A DNA stretch of 19,251 bases, from contig CAZMPM010000022.1 of the NCBI GenBank assembly GCA_964568525.1, positions 1 through 19,251 of the forward strand. Direction: 5' to 3'. Positions within the stretch are counted from its first letter, which is position 1; every line of letters starts with the position of its first letter. A program made the translations under genes and the position numbers. The notes below the pieces were generated by a model. It saw only the letters and a list, made by a program, of their open reading frames with translations, was not told where the DNA came from and ran no database searches. Source of the DNA: CAYZPB01 sp964568525 (lineage in GTDB: Bacteria > Bacillota > Bacilli > Tepidibacillales > Tepidibacillaceae). Positions 1 to 7,629 of this stretch are shown here, piece after piece.

Positions 1-48
1 CACGTTGAGACGGTTGCTCTGGTTATAAAGGGTAATGAGAAGCAGTGA
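1..48 (+). CDS. 3' end of a probable RNA (uracil-5-)-methyltransferase, RlmD/TrmA type (partial)
   Basis: Frame 1 is open from the first base to a TGA at 46-48 and encodes the 15-residue tail HVETVALVIKGNEKQ. A terminal HVETV(V/A)L followed by a short tail is typical of the C-terminus of TrmA/RlmC/RlmD-family enzymes, which methylate uracil C5 in tRNA or 23S rRNA using S-adenosylmethionine. Only the last strand of the methyltransferase domain is in the window, so the call rests on this short signature. There is no terminator before the next gene, so read-through into the small acetyltransferase gene is possible. It could be another family with a similar ending. Confidence 0.5.
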   Translation, partial: HVETVALVIKGNEKQ

Positions 49-119
49 GCTACTGATTAGGAGGTTGTTATGTTAGGTCGATGATACTTATACCAATAGT
101 TTAGAAAGGAATGATCAAT

Positions 120-401
120 ATGAAGATAGTTGAAGAAACGGGAAAGTTTATTGCTCTTAATGACGATTCAAAAATAATTGGAGAATTAAGATTTAGTTTG
201 GCGGGGGAGAAGCTATGGGTTATTGATTACACCCATGTAAATTCTGAATTTCGCGGACAAAATATTGGAAGTTATTTGGTGGGCTACGCCGCTGAAGCTG
301 CGCGAGAGAAAGGGATTAAGATTCTGCCTCTTTGTTCTTTTGCTAGTCATGACATGCAGAAAAATTTAGAAAAATATTTAGATGTTCTTCATCAAATATA
401 A
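120..401 (+). CDS. Small GNAT-like N-acetyltransferase (Acetyltransf_CG / YjdJ type)
   Basis: About 93 residues. This matches the minimal GNAT fold of the PF14542 group, which lacks the N-terminal part of full-length GNAT enzymes. The acetyl-CoA-binding region is visible: HVNSEFRGQNIGSYLV, near residues 39-54, fits the V-x-x-x-x-R-G-x-x-(I/L)-(G/A) pattern, and a CSFASHDMQKN segment follows, as is usual in the group (known roles are poorly defined; substrates unknown). I place the start at ATG 120 because AAAGGA at 105-110 lies 9 bases upstream. The in-frame ATG at 111 directly abuts that site. A strong hairpin terminator follows the stop. Confidence 0.8.
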   Translation: MKIVEETGKFIALNDDSKIIGELRFSLAGEKLWVIDYTHVNSEFRGQNIGSYLVGYAAEAAREKGIKILPLCSFASHDMQKNLEKYLDVLHQI

Positions 402-403
402 GT

Positions 404-443
404 AAACACCCTCGAACTTCAAGTAACGTTCGAGGGTGTTTTT
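404..443 (+). terminator. Rho-independent terminator after the small GNAT gene
   Basis: A perfect 14-bp stem (404-417 with 428-441, core ACCCTCGAAC / GTTCGAGGGT) encloses a 10-base loop and runs into five T residues on the plus strand. It lies just after the stop at 401. The minus-strand membrane protein gene ends at 473, facing this element, so the hairpin may also stop transcription from that side. Confidence 0.9.
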
Positions 444-472
444 ATGTTTATCTTATTCTAATACATTCATCA

Positions 473-1135
473 TTATTCAACAGTATTGTTGTCTTTTAAT
501 GCTTTACCGCATTTAGAACAGAAGCTATCTTTAGGGTCGGTCAATTCGCCGCATTCGGAACACTGATGTTTCATTGCGGTTCCACAGGCAATGCAGTATG
601 TGGCTGGTTTTTGTCGAGCGCCGCAACTATAGCAACTTTGACGTATAAAGCTACGTATCACTAAAAATGCTATTACAGCATAAAGGTTAAAGAAGAATCC
701 AAGTAATGCCCACAGAAGTCCATTCATAGAAGCTTTCGTAGCAGCTTGATAGAGCCATGCAGTAATTAGAAGCCAGTAAGCAATAAAGAGTAAAGTAAGA
801 AGTGTTAAATATGTGCCTAAAACAATCATTGCGCCGGTGGATGGTTGTGTAAATTGCTCGCTTCTAAAGAAATCGTTATGCATATAACCAGACCAATACC
901 GATCATTATCTTCATATTTGTTGTAATAATGTCCTACTGGGAAATTTGGCTGTGTCCCTTCTTGGAAGTTGTTATCAAGTGTATTAAAATAGCTGTGGAC
1001 CTCGTTTGCTTGTGTACCAAACATTAATCCAGTCAGAATTCCGCCGAAAATGATAATGATAAGCGATAGGATAATAAATATCTTGGCAGCCTTTTTGAAG
1101 TCTTTGTTCATAATGCGTGCTTTTAGTGTAGTCAT
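473..1135 (-). CDS. Membrane protein with C-terminal double zinc ribbon, function unknown
   Basis: 220 residues. Hydrophobic segments at about 19-40, 103-128 and 138-162 suggest three membrane helices. The 60-residue stretch between the first two is polar and aromatic-rich, and probably extracellular if the C-terminus is cytoplasmic. The C-terminus carries two CxxC...CxxC zinc ribbons (Cys 168/171/181/184 and 192/195/206/209), as in DZR-type domains of bacterial membrane proteins. I chose ATG 1135 because GGAGG lies 8 bases upstream. The alternative ATG at 1150 overlaps that site. It is a single gene on minus between facing terminator DNA and the response regulator gene. The ribbons could mediate protein or nucleic-acid contact, but nothing here shows which. 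Confidence 0.75.
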   Translation of the reverse strand: MTTLKARIMNKDFKKAAKIFIILSLIIIIFGGILTGLMFGTQANEVHSYFNTLDNNFQEGTQPNFPVGHYYNKYEDNDRYWSGYMHNDFFRSEQFTQPSTGAMIVLGTYLTLLTLLFIAYWLLITAWLYQAATKASMNGLLWALLGFFFNLYAVIAFLVIRSFIRQSCYSCGARQKPATYCIACGTAMKHQCSECGELTDPKDSFCSKCGKALKDNNTVE

Positions 1136-1226
1136 AGTATTCGCCTCCAAACAATTTTTATGTATTTAATATATCAGCTGCTGTTAAACTGTCTTTTACC
1201 CAGAAATAAACTGCAGATAAAATATT

Positions 1227-1919
1227 TTAATACACATTGAAACGGTAGCCTGCACCTCGAATTGTTTGAATGTAGCGGGGATTACTCGGTTCCTTTTCAA
1301 TTTTATCTCTTAAACGATTGATGTGGACAGCAACGGTTGCATTGTCTCCCATAGCATCCATGCCCCAAATGCGCTCGTAAAGTGTTTCACGGCTAAAAAC
1401 GACATCAGGTCTAAGCATCATATACAACAGCAATTCATACTCTTTATTTTTTAAATCTACTTCAATTTCGTTAACGTAGACTCGATGCGTATCAGTATTG
1501 ATGCGTATACTGCCCAAACTAATCTCTGCAGGCATCATCTTACCAGTCTGTTTTAGTCGAGCATATTGTGCTAAGTGAGCCTTTACCCTGGCCACCAACA
1601 CACTTGGTGAAAAAGGTTTTTCAATATAATCGTCTGCACCCAGGCCGAGTCCGCGTATTTTGTCGATATCTTCTCGTCGCGCTGTAACCATCAGAATAGG
1701 AATGTCTAATGTTTCGCGTAATTTTCTGCAAATAGTAAAACCGTCAATACCGGGAAGCATAAGATCAAGGATAACCAAATCAAAATCACTTTGCAAAGCT
1801 CTTTCCAGGCCAATCCTGCCGTTTGTTGCAATTTCTACCTCGAAATTCTCAATCAAAAGATAATCACGTTCAATAGCTGCAATGGCTTCGTCGTCTTCAA
1901 TTATTAATATTCTTTTCAT
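1227..1919 (-). CDS. OmpR/PhoB-family response regulator
   Basis: 230 residues in two domains. The receiver domain (about 1-118) has the acidic pocket (Glu8, Asp9, Asp10), phospho-acceptor Asp52 in LVILDLMLPG, the Thr of the MVTAR strand and the Lys of YIEKPF. The C-terminal winged helix (about 130-230) has the RETLYERIWG and VHINRLRDKIE recognition-helix region and the closing IRGAGYRF motif. It is a DNA-binding transcription regulator phosphorylated by the histidine kinase encoded just upstream. I start at ATG 1919, 1 base after the kinase stop, with AGGTGA inside the kinase's last codons as its ribosome site, so the two are translationally coupled. The longer frame to 1952 lies wholly inside the kinase gene. 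Confidence 0.95.
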   Translation of the reverse strand: MKRILIIEDDEAIAAIERDYLLIENFEVEIATNGRIGLERALQSDFDLVILDLMLPGIDGFTICRKLRETLDIPILMVTARREDIDKIRGLGLGADDYIEKPFSPSVLVARVKAHLAQYARLKQTGKMMPAEISLGSIRINTDTHRVYVNEIEVDLKNKEYELLLYMMLRPDVVFSRETLYERIWGMDAMGDNATVAVHINRLRDKIEKEPSNPRYIQTIRGAGYRFNVY

Positions 1920-1920
1920 A

Positions 1921-3393
1921 TTATTCACCTGCTTTTGGTAGCCAAATAACAATTTCTAGGCCGCCATTTTCACTATTTTTTGCTTTAATAGTGCCGTTCA
2001 TTCGGCTAACCGCAGTTGCCACAATCGCTAATCCTAGACCGCTTCCGCGATTTGGATTTTGCCGTGAGGGGTCGCTACGATAAAAAACCTCAAACAAATG
2101 GGGTAAAGCATCCTCTGGAACGCCTGGACCATCGTCATGAAGAGATAATTTATATCCGCCAATTTCTTCTCTAATAGAGATGGTCAAGTTTCCTACTTCT
2201 TTTATTTTATATTTTTGACTATTCTCCATAATATTTATCAGTATGCCGCGGAGTTGATCTGGGTCAGCAGATACTATCGCGGGCGTAAGTGTTTCGATTG
2301 ATATAATAAGTCCTTTTTCACTGTATTCAGAGTCAACTGCACTCACAAGTTGTCTTATTTCATCGTCAAGCCGCAAAAGTTCTGGATTGTCCGAGTATTC
2401 GCCTAATTCCAGTTTTGAGAACAAAAAGAGTTTTGCTAACATTTGATCGATATCATGTGCTTTATTCTTGATTGTAACAAGATACCTCTCTTGAGCTTCC
2501 GGTGTTTTAGCAACACCGTCTAAAAGCCCTTCAACATAAGCACGGATGGAGGTTAGTGGACTGCGCAGATCATGAGAAACACCAACAAGTAGCTCCTTGC
2601 GGCTTTGCTCATGTTGGTGGAGTTGATTAACCGAGGCTTCAAGTCGGGCAGCCATTTCGTTAAAGTCTGCACAGATTGGTGCAAATTCATCCTTCGCTGT
2701 ATACTTGATGCGATATTGTAAATTTCCCTCACTAATTTGATGCACGCCGTCAGAAAGTATGTCAAGTGGTTGTTCAATCTTCTGCAATACAAATTTTGTA
2801 AGAAAACGATTCGTAAATATAATTGAGAAGAGAACAGTCAACATGAGAATCATTGTCGACAGTGCGATAGCAAATTTCAAGGAGTTATAGGATAATTCAA
2901 CAGGGGTGGCAAAGACGGAAATTCGATACTCAGTATCCTCAATTTTAGTATTATATACATACAGTTCGCGGCTACCGTCAGAAACAAAGCCCTCTCCACC
3001 CAATAAGTCTACAGCAGATAGCAACAGAGCATCGGCATCGGTGCTTTGCCCATATCGAAAAACACTTGTATCAGAAGAATCAACGACTAACAATGTGGAG
3101 TTTAAATCAAGTACTTTGCTAAGTGACTCGAGCTTTTCTGATTGAACAGAAGGATACGTGTCCACCAGAGCATTTTCTATGTTCATGGCAATGCTCTGGC
3201 TAGCTCGATAAAAGTCTTCACTATTCTCAAATCCGAGTCCAGTACTATGTGTAGCTGTATGCCAAATTAGACCAACACTTGCGGAAGCGATAAAAGATGT
3301 AATTGTAACTGGCACTAAAATCATTAGTAGATTTGAGATAGCAAGCCGTCTTTTTATTGTCATATTTTTTTTGCATTTATTTTTTATAACCAT
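1921..3393 (-). CDS. Membrane sensor histidine kinase (HAMP-HisKA-HATPase)
   Basis: 490 residues. Membrane helices lie at about 20-43 and 172-194, with an outside sensor of about 125 residues between them. A HAMP linker (about 195-250) follows. The HisKA H-box is VSHDLRSPLTS with the phosphorylated His274. The ATPase domain has the N-box Asn391 (MENSQKY), G1 DDGPG at 420-424 and G2 GSGLGLAIV at 450-458. It is a bifunctional-type kinase acting on the adjacent OmpR-type regulator. ATG 3393 is preferred since GAGGCGGG precedes it. The Met at residue 11 has no ribosome site. The gene is divergent from the PAP2 phosphatase gene, which makes that gene a candidate target. The signal sensed cannot be read from the sequence. 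Confidence 0.95.
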   Translation of the reverse strand: MVIKNKCKKNMTIKRRLAISNLLMILVPVTITSFIASASVGLIWHTATHSTGLGFENSEDFYRASQSIAMNIENALVDTYPSVQSEKLESLSKVLDLNSTLLVVDSSDTSVFRYGQSTDADALLLSAVDLLGGEGFVSDGSRELYVYNTKIEDTEYRISVFATPVELSYNSLKFAIALSTMILMLTVLFSIIFTNRFLTKFVLQKIEQPLDILSDGVHQISEGNLQYRIKYTAKDEFAPICADFNEMAARLEASVNQLHQHEQSRKELLVGVSHDLRSPLTSIRAYVEGLLDGVAKTPEAQERYLVTIKNKAHDIDQMLAKLFLFSKLELGEYSDNPELLRLDDEIRQLVSAVDSEYSEKGLIISIETLTPAIVSADPDQLRGILINIMENSQKYKIKEVGNLTISIREEIGGYKLSLHDDGPGVPEDALPHLFEVFYRSDPSRQNPNRGSGLGLAIVATAVSRMNGTIKAKNSENGGLEIVIWLPKAGE

Positions 3394-3424
3394 AAAATTC
3401 CCGCCTCGCTATATTATATATTTG

Positions 3425-3433
3425 AGTATATCA
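3425..3433 (-). promoter_or_regulatory. Extended -10 promoter for the kinase/regulator operon
   Basis: On the minus strand TGATATACT (TGn plus TATACT) is an extended -10 element, about 32 bases before the kinase start. This gives a leader of about 25 bases that contains the GAGGCGGG ribosome site. No good -35 match is present, as is common for extended -10 promoters. Confidence 0.45.
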
Positions 3434-3493
3434 CAAGGATTTATGATAAAATTAAACCCAACTTAAACAATGTTGAAGAAGTCTCTTTTTTAG

Positions 3494-4072
3494 ATGAATA
3501 CTATTATGATTGCTTTAATTGAGGTGAGTAAGATAGCATCCATTATTGACTTAGATCAGGCAATATTATTCTATATTCAAACTAATTTTCATTTCCCGGT
3601 ACTTGATGAGATAATGATTTTTTTCACTACAGTTGGGAATTTCGGATTGATTTGGATTTTGTTAGCTTTATTACTGATATTAAAAAAAGAAACACGTTAT
3701 ATTGGGGTACTTACACTGGCAGCATTACTACTTGGGATTATATTAGGTGAAGGAATATTAAAGAACATTATTCAAAGACCTCGACCATTTACCGATTTTC
3801 CTTCAGTTCAATTGTTAATCAATCAGCCTTCGACGTATGCTTTTCCCTCCGGTCATACTATGTCATCTTTTGCTGCCGCATATGTTCTCAGTAAATACAT
3901 GAATAAATATTCGCTGATTATCTGGATTGTAGCAGTAACAATAGCATTTTCAAGATTATACTTATCCGTGCATTATTTTAGTGATATCATTGGCGGTATT
4001 GCTTTAGGCTTAATCTGTGGCAAAATAGTTTGTGAGATATATGAACGAAAAGTTAAGAAAGAGTTATCTTAG
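3494..4072 (+). CDS. PAP2-family membrane phosphatase (possible undecaprenyl-diphosphate phosphatase)
   Basis: 192 residues with about five to six membrane helices. All three PAP2 motifs are intact: KNIIQRPRPF at 90-99, PSGH at 118-121 with catalytic His121, and SR...H...D with Arg154, His160 and Asp164. Members remove phosphate from lipid phosphates such as phosphatidate, phosphatidylglycerol phosphate or undecaprenyl diphosphate (BcrC type) at the outer membrane face. The substrate cannot be told from sequence alone. The ribosome site before ATG 3494 is weak (GAAGAAG, somewhat distant), so the start is uncertain; ATG 3506 is an alternative. The head-to-head arrangement with a two-component system suggests an envelope-stress role (inference). 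Confidence 0.9.
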   Translation: MNTIMIALIEVSKIASIIDLDQAILFYIQTNFHFPVLDEIMIFFTTVGNFGLIWILLALLLILKKETRYIGVLTLAALLLGIILGEGILKNIIQRPRPFTDFPSVQLLINQPSTYAFPSGHTMSSFAAAYVLSKYMNKYSLIIWIVAVTIAFSRLYLSVHYFSDIIGGIALGLICGKIVCEIYERKVKKELS

Positions 4073-4204
4073 TGCTAGTATTACGGGTGTTAACGATGTC
4101 TCGTTCGCGGTGTCAAGCACCATGATAAGGCAACATAGCAAACAATATGGTATTATTAAGTTATATGGAAATTACAAATATTTTTATTAAAGGAGGTTTT
4201 TGAG

Positions 4205-4507
4205 ATGAAAAAGTTTACATTATCTGAATCAAATCTTATTGCAAGCGAATTAGGGATTGACTTTGACAAAGTCAAATTTACACCTGAAGAATTTTTGGAG
4301 GGCATGAACATAGAACTTGAACATGGACTTGTTGACCCGAAAACTAATGTATCTAATGACAATCCCCTTGTTACAGGCAAGATTGCTTTGGCCCATCTGA
4401 ATGAGGTAGCAACATACTACAATGAGGATATTGGTTTAGAAGCTTGGGAACATGCAATTGAGGAATTCAAAGGCGACCCAAAAGGTAAAAAAATTCAAAT
4501 CGTTTAG
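4205..4507 (+). CDS. DUF5661-type small protein
   Basis: 100 residues, soluble, acidic. The central pattern (GIDFDKVKFTPEEFLEGM, then ELEHGL, a nearby DNPLVTGKIALAHL and EVATYY) matches what I remember of DUF5661, a family of unknown function found in many bacteria as a short protein or fused to other domains. A very strong AAAGGAGG lies 8-10 bases before ATG 4205, suggesting high expression. The next gene, a rhodanese lipoprotein, follows 62 bases later on the same strand. No catalytic motif is apparent. Confidence 0.7.
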   Translation: MKKFTLSESNLIASELGIDFDKVKFTPEEFLEGMNIELEHGLVDPKTNVSNDNPLVTGKIALAHLNEVATYYNEDIGLEAWEHAIEEFKGDPKGKKIQIV

Positions 4508-4569
4508 GTAAATATTAACATTTATAAGTTTTTATAAGATATTTACTAACAGATTTGGGAGGATAATAA

Positions 4570-4947
4570 ATGACAAGAAAGTTAGTTTTAACCGCATTAA
4601 TTATTGTAATGATATTCTGCATCATAGGGCTAACTGGTTGTAGCGGTAATGAAGTTCAGGGGGTAAATATTAATGATATGGATGATTTGATTGGCAAGGT
4701 AAACCTAATTGATATTAGAGAACCATCCGAATATGCGGGTGGGACATTACGTACTGCAGTGAATATACCAATGAATGACCTATTGGCCAATCCTGATGAT
4801 TACCTAGATAAAGATCAAACATATTATATTATGTGCCGGTCTGGTGCGAGGAGTAAAAAAACAACCGACACTCTCTCAGATAAAGGATATAAAGTGGTTA
4901 ATGTACTTGGTGGATACAGTGCTTACAAGGGAACAAATAGAGAATAA
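4570..4947 (+). CDS. Rhodanese-domain lipoprotein
   Basis: 125 residues. A lipoprotein signal peptide ends in LTGC (lipidated Cys24), so the protein should sit on the outer face of the membrane. A single rhodanese domain follows (about 34-122), with VNLIDIREPSEY and the active-site loop CRSGARS starting at Cys89. The family carries sulfane sulfur as a persulfide on this Cys. The domain lacks the usual GHIPGA wording before the NIP motif (GGTLRTAVNIP instead). GGAGG lies 7 bases before ATG 4570. Its facing neighbour on minus ends 26 bases further on, sharing a terminator hairpin. Confidence 0.88.
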   Translation: MTRKLVLTALIIVMIFCIIGLTGCSGNEVQGVNINDMDDLIGKVNLIDIREPSEYAGGTLRTAVNIPMNDLLANPDDYLDKDQTYYIMCRSGARSKKTTDTLSDKGYKVVNVLGGYSAYKGTNRE

Positions 4948-4959
4948 TGGAGAATTGCG

Positions 4960-4990
4960 AAAAATGGGAGTCATCAGACGACCATTTTTT
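4960..4990. terminator. Bidirectional terminator between rhodanese and GNAT genes
   Basis: AAAAATGG (4960-4967) pairs with CCATTTTT (4982-4989), with an inner GTC/GAC stem. The A-run on one side and T-run on the other give a U-tail on either strand. It serves the rhodanese gene on plus. On minus it overlaps the last codons and stop of the GNAT gene (stop at 4974-4976). Confidence 0.65.
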
Positions 4991-5471
4991 CCATTCCATA
5001 GTCGTCCATGATGAAACCATCGCCGATATCTTTTGTGAACGATTTAACTTTTACAAAACCGAGTTTAAGATAGGACTCAATCGCTATCTGATTGTATTTG
5101 TTTACGGTTAAATAGATTTTGCTTAGATTTAATGCTTTAGTCCTGTCGACTATAAATTGAACACATTGCCGAGCAATACCATGCCCACGAAAATCTTGTT
5201 TAACATAGAGTTTGCTTAAAAACATCTGATTCAGAATGAATTGGGGCTCTATCGCAAAGTATCCTACATATTTATTGTCATATTTTACTAGAAAATACTC
5301 ACAACCAGCACCAATTTGTTCGGAAATGACAGTTTCACTTTGAAAGTTCTTAATCATATAATCCACTTGCTCTTGTCCGATTAAGTCGGTGTAATGCTCA
5401 CTCCAAATAATCGCAGCTAAGTCCGCTGTTAGTTTAATATCCTCTTGATTGATAACCGCTAATATTTCCAT
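4974..5471 (-). CDS. GNAT-family N-acetyltransferase
   Basis: 165 residues with the full GNAT layout. Motif A (KLYVKQDFRGHGIARQ, about 86-101) is the acetyl-CoA pyrophosphate-binding loop with the R-G-x-G-x-A signature. Motif B is NKYNQIAIESYLKLGF (about 124-139). Members move an acetyl group from acetyl-CoA to an amine; the acceptor is unknown here. The gene lies 32 bases after the stop of the minus-strand endonuclease/phosphatase-fold gene and is probably cotranscribed with it. The ribosome site at ATG 5471 is weak. Its 3' end forms part of a terminator shared with the facing rhodanese gene. Confidence 0.88.
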   Translation of the reverse strand: MEILAVINQEDIKLTADLAAIIWSEHYTDLIGQEQVDYMIKNFQSETVISEQIGAGCEYFLVKYDNKYVGYFAIEPQFILNQMFLSKLYVKQDFRGHGIARQCVQFIVDRTKALNLSKIYLTVNKYNQIAIESYLKLGFVKVKSFTKDIGDGFIMDDYGMEKMVV

Positions 5472-5503
5472 ATCACATCATATCCATCTATCTTTAGTAA
5501 ATC

Positions 5504-6559
5504 TTATTTCAACATAAAAGTGATTGAAACAGGATTGTGATCAGAATACTCAAAACCTTCGTTGCCTGTCACTACGTTGATTATTTCGACATTGTTTGAA
5601 ACAAGGAAACCATCGATGACCGCTAGGAAGTTATAGCCAGGCTGATAATTTCTTGCCAACGTTCTTACTGTTGGTGTGTCTTTGTCCAATGCCCAGGTGA
5701 AACCCTCCATTGTAAAATCTGCCGGTAGATTTTGTAACCAGAATGGCCATTCTTCGCTTTGTTCAAAATAATATGGGTCAGAACCAGGCAGATTATGATT
5801 CCAGTCACCGCCTAAGATTATGTAGTTACCCTTCTTAGACTCGTTTGCAAGATAGTCCCTTAAATAGCCTAGTTGCTGTTGTCTAATTAACCCACCTTCG
5901 TCAAAAGCTGATAAATGCAAATTGATTAGCACTAGTTCGCCGACTGTTTCCACTTTAAATCTAGTCTCGGTGAAGCAGCGGTCTAGTTCGAAAATTTGGA
6001 TCGGCCACTTTTCTTTGCCAGGCAGGTCAAAGCGATAGGCTTGCTCGATTTTGCATTTTGCAAAAGTCATTATCCCTGACTCTACTTTACCCATTGGATT
6101 TGCAAGTGGAACTGGTACCCATGGCACTCGATAGTTCACACCATAAATATAAGAGAAATCTGCTAATTTGTTTGAGAAAAATTCTAGTTGATTAACCTTA
6201 TAACTTCTGCTGGAAGCAAGGTCCACTTCTTGTAAGAACAGAATATCAGAATCTACTTTTTCAAGGTAATTCCAAATACCAGCAAGATTAGCCTCAACTC
6301 GTTCTTTACTTTCAGCACGCGAGTTAATGCCACCATCCGCGAAGAAATCTTGGCTTTTGTCAAGACCAGCAAAGCCGATATTAAAGCTAGTCATTGTTAT
6401 CTCTTGATTTAATGTTAATTGTTTGTTCTGGTTATTATTTATATCTAATTTAACTTTCTCGTCGGGTTTAAAATCGGTCAAAGTCAGAATGCCCAGAAGT
6501 AATCCAAACAGAAGCAGCAAAACTAATATAAGTTTGATTAGTCCTTTAATAAACTTCAT
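5504..6559 (-). CDS. Membrane-anchored endonuclease/exonuclease/phosphatase-family protein
   Basis: 351 residues. An N-terminal hydrophobic segment (about 8-27) with no clear cleavage site suggests an anchor, placing the enzyme outside the membrane. The EEP fold motifs are in order: TSFN (Asn60), FLQEVD (Glu111), NLHLSAFD (His215), GGDWNHN (Asp252, Asn254) and the terminal SDHNP (His341). The metal and catalytic residues of the DNase I/sphingomyelinase superfamily are thus present. Substrates in this superfamily include DNA, RNA, inositol phosphates and sphingomyelin. The extracellular location fits a secreted nuclease or phosphodiesterase, but the substrate is open. GGAGG precedes ATG 6559. 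The GNAT gene follows on the same strand. Confidence 0.85.
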   Translation of the reverse strand: MKFIKGLIKLILVLLLLFGLLLGILTLTDFKPDEKVKLDINNNQNKQLTLNQEITMTSFNIGFAGLDKSQDFFADGGINSRAESKERVEANLAGIWNYLEKVDSDILFLQEVDLASSRSYKVNQLEFFSNKLADFSYIYGVNYRVPWVPVPLANPMGKVESGIMTFAKCKIEQAYRFDLPGKEKWPIQIFELDRCFTETRFKVETVGELVLINLHLSAFDEGGLIRQQQLGYLRDYLANESKKGNYIILGGDWNHNLPGSDPYYFEQSEEWPFWLQNLPADFTMEGFTWALDKDTPTVRTLARNYQPGYNFLAVIDGFLVSNNVEIINVVTGNEGFEYSDHNPVSITFMLK

Positions 6560-6634
6560 TACCTTACCTCCAGATTAAGTAATAAGAGCATTGATTATTA
6601 AGTTAAGAATAACACATAGGTAACAATTGAACAA

Positions 6635-6664
6635 TTGCCTAATCAATAGGATAGACTGTATAAT
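6635..6664 (+). promoter_or_regulatory. Sigma-A-type promoter of the hydrolase/acyltransferase/DUF6320 unit
   Basis: TTGCCT (6635-6640), an 18-base spacer and a perfect TATAAT (6659-6664). Transcription would start near 6671, giving a leader of about 30 bases before ATG 6702. This start site argues against use of the in-frame GTG at 6678. Confidence 0.6.
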
Positions 6665-6701
6665 TTAATTATAAATAGTGTCCAAGAAAGAGAGAACTTC
6701 T

Positions 6702-7628
6702 ATGAATAAATTAGAAAGAACGATCGCGAAAGTATTTTCCAAACCGACCTTTAATATAAAAAAGCATTATAGGGAGTTTCGTAGGGTTAAGGACGTTCTT
6801 ACACCAAATCATAAACAGCTATACAATACTTTAGATAGCAAGATATTGGTTGATGGCCGAGAAATTCCGGTACGTGTTTTCTTTCCTGTGGGGGTAGAAA
6901 AACCTAAAGTACTAGTCTTTTTACATGGAGGTGGCTGGGTTACCGGGAACATTGAGACCTATACCGGGGTCTGTTTGCACATGGCAAAAGTTACTGACCA
7001 TATCGTCATTTCTGTGGATTATCGACTTGCTCCAGAGAATCCTTTCCCTGCGGGCGTTGAAGATTGTTACTACGTTATAAAGGAATTATATAAAAATTCT
7101 TGTTTATTGAATTGTAGTCGTGAGGATATTACTTTAATAGGTGATAGTGCTGGTGGTAATTTAGCTGCTGTGGTCTCGCTGATGAGAAGAGACAGAGGAG
7201 AGACGATTCCTGCCAGACAAATCTTAATCTATCCAGCCACTAATTATGATCATAGTGATAGTTCGCCATATCCATCAGTTAAGGAAAAAGGTTACGATTA
7301 CATTATGAAATCGCGGATGATTCAAGATTATCTTGACTTATATGTTAGTAAAGAAGAAGATAAATTAAATCCATATGTTGCGCCAATTTTGTCCAAGGAT
7401 TTATCATCCCAACCGAAAACACTAATAATAACTGCTGAGAATGATCCTCTAAGAGATGAGGGAGAGGCCTATGGGCAAAAGTTACGAGAATTTGGGAATG
7501 ATGTTACAATATATAGAGTACCAGATGCTCTTCATGGATTTTTCTCAACACCAATAATTAATTCACATACTACGGAGAGCTATAGCGTGATTAACTCATT
7601 CTTGCACGATAATGAAATGGGGAAGTAA
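6702..7628 (+). CDS. Alpha/beta hydrolase of the HSL (hormone-sensitive lipase) family
   Basis: 308 residues. The oxyanion motif HGGGW is at about 75-79, the nucleophile elbow GDSAGG at 147-152 (Ser149), the acid Asp248 in ENDPLRDEGEAY and the catalytic His278 in LHGFF. This is the complete HSL/BD-FAE-type catalytic set, with the usual VDYRLAPE strand before the elbow. Such enzymes hydrolyse carboxyl esters. There is no signal peptide, so it is cytoplasmic. I use ATG 6702, preceded by an AG-rich site (AAAGAGAGA), rather than GTG 6678, which is too close to the predicted transcription start. It is the first gene of a tight unit with an acyltransferase and a membrane protein, pointing to ester formation and cleavage in one pathway (inference). 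Confidence 0.9.
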   Translation: MNKLERTIAKVFSKPTFNIKKHYREFRRVKDVLTPNHKQLYNTLDSKILVDGREIPVRVFFPVGVEKPKVLVFLHGGGWVTGNIETYTGVCLHMAKVTDHIVISVDYRLAPENPFPAGVEDCYYVIKELYKNSCLLNCSREDITLIGDSAGGNLAAVVSLMRRDRGETIPARQILIYPATNYDHSDSSPYPSVKEKGYDYIMKSRMIQDYLDLYVSKEEDKLNPYVAPILSKDLSSQPKTLIITAENDPLRDEGEAYGQKLREFGNDVTIYRVPDALHGFFSTPIINSHTTESYSVINSFLHDNEMGK

Positions 7629-7629
7629 A

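Noticed and set aside
845..1027. 60-residue plus-strand open frame
   Set aside because: It lies opposite the zinc-ribbon membrane protein gene, has no good ribosome site, and its hydrophobic look mirrors the A/T-rich codons of the real gene.
2553..2792. 79-residue minus-strand frame within the kinase gene
   Set aside because: It is a shifted frame inside the HAMP/HisKA coding region, where the +0 frame carries all conserved kinase motifs.
2906..3145. 79-residue plus-strand frame, Ser/Thr-rich
   Set aside because: It is antisense to the outer sensor of the histidine kinase, with no ribosome site or recognisable domain.
6678..6701. GTG start for the alpha/beta hydrolase
   Set aside because: It is only about 7 bases after the predicted transcription start and has no ribosome site; ATG 6702 has one.
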